A stretch of DNA of 12,037 nucleotides from Lachnospiraceae bacterium (GTDB lineage: Bacteria; Bacillota_A; Clostridia; Lachnospirales; Lachnospiraceae). Under the pieces are notes generated by a model. The model made no database searches, was not told the DNA's origin, and saw nothing but the letters and a program-made list of their open reading frames with translations. The stretch spans positions 1 to 12,037 of the forward strand of contig JAFPAZ010000221.1 of NCBI GenBank assembly GCA_017390645.1, given 5' to 3'. The translations under genes were made by a program, and so were the position numbers. Positions 7,471 through 12,037 of this stretch are shown here, piece after piece (the stretch's first letter is position 1; the number at the start of each line of letters is the position of its first letter).

Positions 7471-8109
7471 ATGAGCAATGGAAATGAATTTTATGATTTA
7501 ACCGATTCACCAATAGTGATCAATAACACAAATGTAAAAAAACCAAAGAAAAGTGGCGGCGTAAACGTTAATTTTAAGGGATTTTTCAAAATCATCGTTA
7601 TAATTGCGATTATAGCAGTGGTTTATCATTATGGTAAAGCCTGGATTGACGAATATAAACGACCGGAAATCAAAATTGAAACAACATATTTAAAATCAAA
7701 TGAACAGCTGGAACAGACATTTGGCACCGCTTTTGTTGAAAATAGCGCTATTATGGATGAATTCTTTATGAACGCTATTGGTTATCATGTATATGGAACG
7801 GAGAATGTATATGTTGTGGATACACCGGCACAGGGACGTTTTGGAGTATTGGTAAATGGAGATGATAAGAAAAATAAACTCTTCGGCGTTGGTATTGGAG
7901 ATCCACTTTCTGAAATAGAAGTTGATTTTACCTTTGACACAGATGCCTCTACAGATTATGAATTAGCCGGAGGTAAATCAGCCAGACTTTATGAAAGTGA
8001 GAATGGAAAAGAGTGTGTGATTATTGTGAGTGATGCATCAGGTGATATAACATCTATGATTTATATTAATAATTATGTAATATACAAATCACTTACAACA
8101 TTAAAATAA
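7471..8109 (+). CDS. Hypothetical single-pass membrane-anchored protein
   Basis: I do not recognise this 212-residue protein. The N-terminus is hydrophilic and ends in a basic stretch (KKPKKSGG, about 23-30). One hydrophobic segment follows (about 38-54, KIIVIIAIIAVV), then a soluble domain of roughly 155 residues. By the positive-inside rule the tail is cytoplasmic and the domain faces outside. The domain is acidic, has no cysteine pair or obvious catalytic motif, and shows alternating hydrophobic residues that suggest a beta-rich fold (GRFGVLVNGDD, KLFGVGIGDPLSEIEVDF, SARLYESENGKECVIIVS). The GIGDPLSEIE piece is reminiscent of small domains in which an initial glycine-rich turn repeats, but this is weak. 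Strong promoter and ribosome site imply steady expression. It is monocistronic: a hairpin follows, then gatC. Confidence 0.85.
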   Translation: MSNGNEFYDLTDSPIVINNTNVKKPKKSGGVNVNFKGFFKIIVIIAIIAVVYHYGKAWIDEYKRPEIKIETTYLKSNEQLEQTFGTAFVENSAIMDEFFMNAIGYHVYGTENVYVVDTPAQGRFGVLVNGDDKKNKLFGVGIGDPLSEIEVDFTFDTDASTDYELAGGKSARLYESENGKECVIIVSDASGDITSMIYINNYVIYKSLTTLK

Positions 8110-8164
8110 AAATCCGGGATATGTTGAGAGGCATTGAGGATAATGAAGAAAAAGGCTTTTATGG

Positions 8165-8190
8165 AAAATCAGCGTAACAGCTGATTTTTC
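8165..8190 (+). terminator. Probable terminator after the hypothetical gene
   Basis: A perfect 9-bp stem (AAAATCAGC at 8165-8173, GCTGATTTT at 8180-8188) with a 6-base loop ends in T and is followed by a T-rich but interrupted run. It sits 55 bases after the stop codon. The U tract is largely inside the stem, so strength is uncertain. Confidence 0.55.
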
Positions 8191-8197
8191 GTTGCTG

Positions 8198-8225
8198 TTT
8201 ATACCAAAGGGATGTTTGGTATGAA
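8198..8225. promoter_or_regulatory. Palindrome upstream of gatC overlapping an extended -10-like sequence
   Basis: ATACCAAA (8201-8208) and TTTGGTAT (8215-8222) form a perfect 8-bp inverted repeat with a 6-base centre; allowing one G-U pair the RNA stem grows to 11 bp (8198-8208 with 8215-8225). The right arm runs into TGGTATGAA (8217-8225), which resembles an extended -10 box. It could be a repressor operator over the gat promoter or an RNA hairpin in a leader. It has no T run after it, so a terminator is unlikely. Confidence 0.4.
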
Positions 8226-8250
8226 AATTAGAAAATAATAAGAAAGGAAA

Positions 8251-8310
8251 ATGCATACTTTTTTGTTTTTCTTCAGAGAGTGTGCATGGTTTTTAATATG
8301 GCAAATGTAA
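8251..8310 (+). other. Possible 19-codon upstream ORF overlapping the gatC start
   Basis: An ATG at 8251 preceded closely by AAAGGAAA opens a frame of 19 codons, rich in Phe and aromatic residues (MHTFLFFFRECAWFLIWQM), with a TAA stop at 8308-8310. The stop falls 8 bases inside gatC if gatC starts at 8298, an arrangement that would allow coupling by reinitiation. Spacing from GG to ATG is only 3 bases, which is short, so real translation is uncertain. Confidence 0.25.
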
Positions 8311-8591
8311 TTTCAGACGATACCATTGAATATGTGGGTATTTTAGCAAAACTTGAACTGGATAAGGAAGAAAAAGAACAGGCAAAAAAAGACATGGAGA
8401 GTATGCTGGATTATATAGACAAGCTAAATGAATTGGATACAGAAGATGTAGTTCCTATGAGCCATACCTTTTCTGTTCATAATGTATTTCGTGAAGATAT
8501 TGTAACCAATGGAGACGACAGGGAGAATATGTTATTTAACGCTCCAGAACAAAAAGATGGTGCTTATCAGGTGCCAAAGACTGTAGAATAG
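8298..8591 (+). CDS. gatC: Asp/Glu-tRNA amidotransferase subunit C
   Basis: Small subunit of 97 residues that wraps around GatA and GatB and stabilises the heterotrimer. The order of features fits the family: an N-terminal helix (DDTIEYVGILAKLELDKEEKE), the MLDYIDKLNELDT helix, then an extended stretch with VVPMSHTF and VFREDIV that threads between partners, ending in KDGAYQVPKTVE. The start is the one uncertain point. ATG 8298 gives the usual length and N-terminus but has no Shine-Dalgarno directly before it. ATG 8286 in the same frame has a weak AGAGAG five bases upstream and would add four residues; a GTG at 8280 has none. First gene of gatCAB; gatA follows 11 bases after the stop. Confidence 0.92.
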   Translation: MANVISDDTIEYVGILAKLELDKEEKEQAKKDMESMLDYIDKLNELDTEDVVPMSHTFSVHNVFREDIVTNGDDRENMLFNAPEQKDGAYQVPKTVE

Positions 8592-8602
8592 AGGTGAATT
8601 CA

Positions 8603-10075
8603 GTGGAACTTACTAGTTTAACAGCGGTAGAGCTTGGAAAAAAGATAAAAGCAAAAGAAGTGTCTGTAGTGGAAGCTGTGGAGGCAGTGTTCGCCCAGAT
8701 TGAAAAATCAGAGAAAGACTTAAATTGTTATGTCACTTTGGATAAAGAAGGTGCATTGGAAAAAGCTGAAAAAGTCCAAAAACAAATTGATGCAGGGGAA
8801 CTTACAGGACCGTTAGCAGGTGTACCGGTGGCTATAAAAGATAATATGTGTACGAAGGGGATGCTTACAACCTGTAGTTCAAAAATACTAAGTAATTTTA
8901 ATCCTACTTATACGGCAGAGGCTGTAAAAAATTTAGAGGATGCAGGTGCAGTGATTATAGGTAAAACCAATATGGATGAATTTGCTATGGGAAGTACGAC
9001 AGAAACTTCTTATTATGGTATTACCAGAAATCCATGGAATGGGAATCATGTGCCAGGAGGTTCTTCCGGTGGTTCTGCTGCGGCAGTAGCAGCAGAAGAA
9101 TGTTTCTATGCGTTAGGTTCCGATACGGGTGGTTCCATTCGTCAGCCGGCTTCTTTTTGTGGAGTAACAGGTATTAAACCGACCTACGGTACGGTATCCA
9201 GATATGGTTTAATTGCTTATGGTTCTTCTTTGGATCAGATTGGACCTTTAGCGAAAGATGTGACAGATTGCGCTACGATTCTAGAAATTATTTCTAGTCA
9301 TGATAAAAAGGATTCAACTTCAGTAGAACTGAAGGAGAAGGACTTTACTTCCGCGTTGGTAGACGATGTAAAAGGAATGAAAATCGGAATTCCAAAAGAT
9401 TATTTTGGAGAAGGTCTGGATAAGGAAGTAAAGGAAGCAGTATTAAATGCTGCAAGGGTTTTAGAAGAAAAAGGCGCTATCGTAGAGGAATTTGATTTAA
9501 ATCTGGTAGAATATGCGATTCCAGCTTATTATGTAATTGCAGCAGCAGAAGCAAGTTCGAATCTGGAACGTTTCGATGGTGTGAAGTATGGTTATCGTAC
9601 CAAAGATTTTGACGGTCTTCATAGTATGTATAAAAAGACACGTTCAGAAGGATTTGGTTCTGAAGTGAAACGTAGAATTATGCTTGGTTCCTTTGTTTTA
9701 AGTTCCGGATATTATGATGCATATTATGTTAAGGCATTAAAGGTAAAGGCGTTGATTAAGCAGGCTTTTGATAAAGCATTTGAAAAATATGATGTAATTT
9801 TAGGACCAACAGCTCCTACTACAGCTTTGGAAGTAGGAAAGAGTTTAAGTGATCCGATTAAGATGTATTTGGGTGATATATATACGGTATCTGTAAATCT
9901 TGCAGGACTTCCGGGAATCAGTCTTCCTTGCGGAAAAGATTCTAAGGGTCTTCCAATCGGTTTACAGTTGATTGGCAATGCATTTGAAGAAAAGAAGATC
10001 ATAAGAGCTGCATATGCCTTTGAACAGACAAGGACATATGAACGACCGGAAATGGTAAAAGGAGGGGATAAATAA
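8603..10075 (+). CDS. gatA: Asp/Glu-tRNA amidotransferase subunit A (amidase)
   Basis: The glutaminase subunit of 490 residues; it releases ammonia from glutamine, which is channelled to GatB. It has the amidase signature fold with a Ser-cis-Ser-Lys triad. With translation from GTG 8603 the residues are Lys79 (in VAIKDN), the cis-Ser in GGSSGGS (Ser154) and nucleophile Ser178 (in DTGGSIRQPA), the same numbers as in the S. aureus enzyme. GTG 8603 is preferred over the in-frame GTG 8594 because GAGGTG (8591-8596) lies six bases before it and would itself overlap the other start. Its TAA shares a base with the gatB ATG. The length and motifs are complete. Confidence 0.96.
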   Translation: MELTSLTAVELGKKIKAKEVSVVEAVEAVFAQIEKSEKDLNCYVTLDKEGALEKAEKVQKQIDAGELTGPLAGVPVAIKDNMCTKGMLTTCSSKILSNFNPTYTAEAVKNLEDAGAVIIGKTNMDEFAMGSTTETSYYGITRNPWNGNHVPGGSSGGSAAAVAAEECFYALGSDTGGSIRQPASFCGVTGIKPTYGTVSRYGLIAYGSSLDQIGPLAKDVTDCATILEIISSHDKKDSTSVELKEKDFTSALVDDVKGMKIGIPKDYFGEGLDKEVKEAVLNAARVLEEKGAIVEEFDLNLVEYAIPAYYVIAAAEASSNLERFDGVKYGYRTKDFDGLHSMYKKTRSEGFGSEVKRRIMLGSFVLSSGYYDAYYVKALKVKALIKQAFDKAFEKYDVILGPTAPTTALEVGKSLSDPIKMYLGDIYTVSVNLAGLPGISLPCGKDSKGLPIGLQLIGNAFEEKKIIRAAYAFEQTRTYERPEMVKGGDK

Positions 10076-11505
10076 TGAGCAAAGCGTATGAAACCGTCAT
10101 TGGTTTGGAAGTACACGTAGAACTTTCAACGAAAACTAAGATTTTTTGTGGATGTAGTACAGAATTTGGTGGTGCACCGAATACCCATACCTGCCCGGTA
10201 TGTTCCGGAATGCCAGGTTCCCTTCCTGTTTTAAATAAGGCAGTAGTGGAAAAAGCCATTGCTGTTGGACTTGCTACTAATTGTTCCATTACAAGAAATT
10301 GTAAGTTTGACCGAAAGAATTATTTTTATCCGGATAATCCACAAAATTATCAGATTTCCCAACTTTATTATCCAATTTGCAGGGATGGAAAGATTGAAAT
10401 CAATGTAAATGGCGAGAAAAAATATGTTCGTATTCATGAAATTCATATGGAAGAAGATGCAGGTAAACTTGTGCATGATTCCTGGGATGATTCCACTTTA
10501 GTTGATTTTAATCGTTCCGGTGTTCCATTGATAGAAATCGTATCAGAACCTGATATGCGTTCAGCAGATGAAGTCATTGCTTACCTTGAAAAGTTAAGAA
10601 TGATCATCCAGTATCTAGGTGCTTCCGATTGTAAGTTAAATGAAGGTTCCATGAGAGCAGATGTGAACTTATCTGTTCGTGAAGTTGGTGCGAAGGAATT
10701 TGGAACCAGAACAGAAACCAAGAACTTAAATTCTTTTAAGGCAATTGCCAGAGCCATTGAGGCGGAACGGGAAAGACAAATTGATTTATTAGAAGAAGGA
10801 AAACCGGTGATTCAGGAAACCAGAAGATGGGATGATAATAAGGAATGTTCCTATGCTATGCGTTCGAAAGAAGATGCCCAGGATTACCGTTATTTCCCTG
10901 ATCCGGATTTGGTGCCAATTATCATTAGTGAAGAATGGTTAGAAGAAGTTAAGAGCAGACAGCCGGAATTACGAGATGAGAAAAAAGAAAGATACCAGAA
11001 GGAATTTGATATACCGGAATATGATATTGATATTATTACTTCTTCCAAGCGTATGGCAGATTTGTTTGAAGAAACCATAGCTTTAGGTGCTGCTCCAAAG
11101 AAAGTATCGAACTGGCTGATGGTAGAAACGATGCGTTTGTTAAAGGAAAATGAAATGGAAGTCGAAGACCTTAAGTTTAGTGCAGATAATTTAGCGAAGC
11201 TGATAGCATTAACAGAAAGTAAAGCTGTTAATAGTACAGTGGCAAAAGAAGTGTTCGAAAAGGTATTCTACGATAATATTGATCCGGAAAAATATGTAGA
11301 AGAACATGGATTAAAGACAGTGAATGATGAAGGTGCCTTAAGGAAGGTTATCGAAGAGGTAGTTTCTAATAATCCACAGTCGGTAGAAGATTATCGAAAT
11401 GGTAAAGAAAAAGCCATTGGATTTTTAGTAGGACAGACTATGAAGGCAATGAAGGGAAAAGCAGATCCTTCCATGATTAATCAGATTTTAAAAGAAATTT
11501 TATAA
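10075..11505 (+). CDS. gatB: Asp/Glu-tRNA amidotransferase subunit B
   Basis: The tRNA-binding kinase/transamidase subunit of 476 residues. It phosphorylates the side-chain carboxylate of mischarged Glu-tRNA(Gln) or Asp-tRNA(Asn) and amidates it with ammonia from GatA. The N-terminal catalytic cradle opens with YETVIGLEVHVEL. The four zinc ligands seen in GatB are intact as Cys25, Cys27, Cys40 and Cys43 (CGC and CPVC). Also visible are the DFNRSGVPLIEIVSEPD and GSMRADVNLSVR blocks, followed by a helical and a YqeY-like C-terminal domain (about 330-476) that contacts the tRNA. Start is ATG 10075, coupled to gatA as TAATG and served by AAAGGAGG nine bases upstream. The organism therefore probably uses the indirect route for at least one of Gln-tRNA or Asn-tRNA. 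Confidence 0.97.
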   Translation: MSKAYETVIGLEVHVELSTKTKIFCGCSTEFGGAPNTHTCPVCSGMPGSLPVLNKAVVEKAIAVGLATNCSITRNCKFDRKNYFYPDNPQNYQISQLYYPICRDGKIEINVNGEKKYVRIHEIHMEEDAGKLVHDSWDDSTLVDFNRSGVPLIEIVSEPDMRSADEVIAYLEKLRMIIQYLGASDCKLNEGSMRADVNLSVREVGAKEFGTRTETKNLNSFKAIARAIEAERERQIDLLEEGKPVIQETRRWDDNKECSYAMRSKEDAQDYRYFPDPDLVPIIISEEWLEEVKSRQPELRDEKKERYQKEFDIPEYDIDIITSSKRMADLFEETIALGAAPKKVSNWLMVETMRLLKENEMEVEDLKFSADNLAKLIALTESKAVNSTVAKEVFEKVFYDNIDPEKYVEEHGLKTVNDEGALRKVIEEVVSNNPQSVEDYRNGKEKAIGFLVGQTMKAMKGKADPSMINQILKEIL

Positions 11506-11511
11506 TGAAAT

Positions 11512-11594
11512 AAAAAAGAACTGTTACTATAAATGGAAATATGAATGAGGAGTTGTTTTCAATAATTTGATTTATAGTATACAGTTCTTTTTTT
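11512..11594 (+). terminator. Long imperfect hairpin terminating gatCAB
   Basis: A left arm at 11512-11534 pairs with 11570-11593 over about 23 bp, interrupted only by one bulged T near 11580. The core is GAACTGTTACTATAAAT against its complement; the base of the stem is A6 with T7 (11588-11594). It starts 7 bases after the gatB stop codon. The A/T base allows action from either strand. The 35-base loop is larger than usual for a terminator. Confidence 0.8.
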
Positions 11595-11608
11595 GAAGAA
11601 AATAATAA

Positions 11609-11845
11609 CTTCCGGAAGGAATGGGAATACCGGAGGGAACACAATTTCCGGAAGGAAAGGGAAAAACAGATGGAACACAATTTCCGGAGGGAATGGATAA
11701 ACCGGATAGAACGCAATTTTCGGAAGAGATGGTGAAACCAGATAGGACCCAAATGCCGGAGAGAATGGTGAAACCGGATAGGACACAAATACCGGAGGGA
11801 ATGGAGTCGTCGGAGGAAATGAACACTTCGGACAATATAAATTAG
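11609..11845 (+). pseudogene. Orphan tandem-repeat reading frame (PEG/KPDR repeats), probably a gene remnant
   Basis: An open frame from CTT at 11609, directly after two stop codons, to TAG at 11843-11845 contains five 12-residue units of the type TQFPEGMDKPDR; the first ATG is at 11621 and would give 74 residues. Before the first full unit come LPEGMG and IPEG, shorter forms of the same unit. The product would be hydrophilic and Pro/Glu/Lys-rich with no signal peptide, membrane segment or domain. Past the TAG the frame continues as PETTEENF, in the same linker style, then stops. GGAAGGA abuts the first ATG with no spacing, and the gat terminator lies just upstream with no promoter I can see. 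I infer a remnant of a surface or secreted protein linker, though an intact small gene cannot be excluded. Confidence 0.4.
11639..11818 (+). repeat. Five tandem 36-bp repeats
   Basis: Units at 11639-11674, 11675-11710, 11711-11746, 11747-11782 and 11783-11818, each starting ACN-CAA. Many differences between units are at third codon positions (ACA/ACG/ACC for Thr, GAA/GAG for Glu, CCG/CCA for Pro, AGA/AGG for Arg), which points to past selection in the plus-strand frame. The first and last units are the most diverged in their second half. Confidence 0.85.
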
Positions 11846-11910
11846 CCGGAAACCACAGAGGAAAATTTTTAGTTAGAATTTTTATGTTCTGAATTTTTGA
11901 ATCTAAGATA

Positions 11911-11965
11911 GAGAATCTTTCAGAAATGCTAATGGTAAATTTGAAAGATTTTCTTTTTGTTTTTA
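11911..11965 (+). terminator. Rho-independent terminator downstream of the repeat frame
   Basis: GAGAATCTTTCA (11911-11922) pairs with TGAAAGATTTTC (11942-11953) over 12 bp with one G-U pair and a 19-base loop, followed by TTTTTGTTTTT. It marks the end of a transcription unit that would include the repeat frame, about 65 bases after its TAG. Confidence 0.7.
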
Positions 11966-12004
11966 TTGGAACTATTTGTATTTCTGCATTTCGTGAAAAA
12001 CTAT

Positions 12005-12034
12005 TTTACAATATGTAATGAAATGTGGTATGAT
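12005..12034 (+). promoter_or_regulatory. Promoter for a gene beyond the window
   Basis: TTTACA (12005-12010) and TATGAT (12029-12034) are 18 bases apart, and TGG directly before the -10 makes it an extended -10. It points out of the right edge, just after the terminator at 11911-11965, so a new plus-strand unit likely begins there. Confidence 0.65.
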
Positions 12035-12037
12035 ATA

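Noticed and set aside
8110..8297. T-box riboswitch before gatCAB
   Set aside because: No AGGGTGGNACCGCG-like T-box sequence or matching antiterminator is present in the leader.
8251..8310. Programmed frameshift from the small ORF into gatC at the T6/T5 runs
   Set aside because: It would give an N-terminal extension not expected of GatC, and no stimulatory structure is seen downstream; a simple overlap is enough.
9999..10476. Minus-strand open frames across the gatA/gatB junction
   Set aside because: They lie opposite well-conserved gat genes, have no ribosome site and no recognisable product.
11639..11818. CRISPR array
   Set aside because: The 36-bp units are contiguous with no unique spacers, and they encode a periodic protein frame.
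11477..11835. Three minus-strand reading frames over the repeat region (for example 11477-11788)
   Set aside because: They are mirror images of the 36-bp repeat and of the gat terminator; the third-position pattern of changes supports the plus frame instead.

Overview
The window looks like a chromosomal segment of a low-GC, endospore-forming Firmicute, most likely a clostridium of the Lachnospiraceae type. This rests on the AT-rich code, the strong purine-rich ribosome binding sites, a spoVA sporulation operon, a GatCAB amidotransferase operon and a clostridial-style PBP1A with a Thr/Glu-rich tail. The taxonomic call is inference; no marker RNA gene is present.

Layout. (1) 1-2517 (+) is the 3' part of a bifunctional class A penicillin-binding protein whose start lies before the window. 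It ends in a strong terminator at 2526-2561. (2) 2607-5495 (-) is a compact five-gene spoVA operon, transcribed right to left as spoVAA, spoVAB, spoVAC, spoVAD, spoVAE. Its genes overlap or nearly touch, and a candidate forespore (sigma-G-like) promoter lies about 40 bases before spoVAA. Its products form the membrane and DPA-binding machinery that moves calcium dipicolinate into the developing spore and out on germination. (3) 5750-7304 (+) is a two-gene ABC transporter, an ATPase of the BcrA type and an ABC-2 permease, with overlapping reading frames. (4) 7471-8109 (+) is an unrecognised single-pass membrane-anchored protein behind a near-consensus promoter. (5) 8298-11505 (+) is gatC-gatA-gatB, the complete tRNA-dependent amidotransferase that turns Glu-tRNA(Gln) and Asp-tRNA(Asn) into Gln-tRNA and Asn-tRNA. 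(6) 11506-12037 holds the gat terminator, a degenerate 36-bp tandem-repeat reading frame, a second terminator and, at the window edge, a promoter for a gene beyond the window.

Most of the window is ordinary core genome. The parts that annotation does not fully explain are the leader of gatC (palindrome, small upstream ORF, hairpin between the Shine-Dalgarno and the likely start), the purine-rich divergent spacer between spoVAA and the ABC genes, and the orphan PEG/KPD repeat frame after gatB. I see no CRISPR array, transposase, phage gene, tRNA, rRNA or recognisable defence system.
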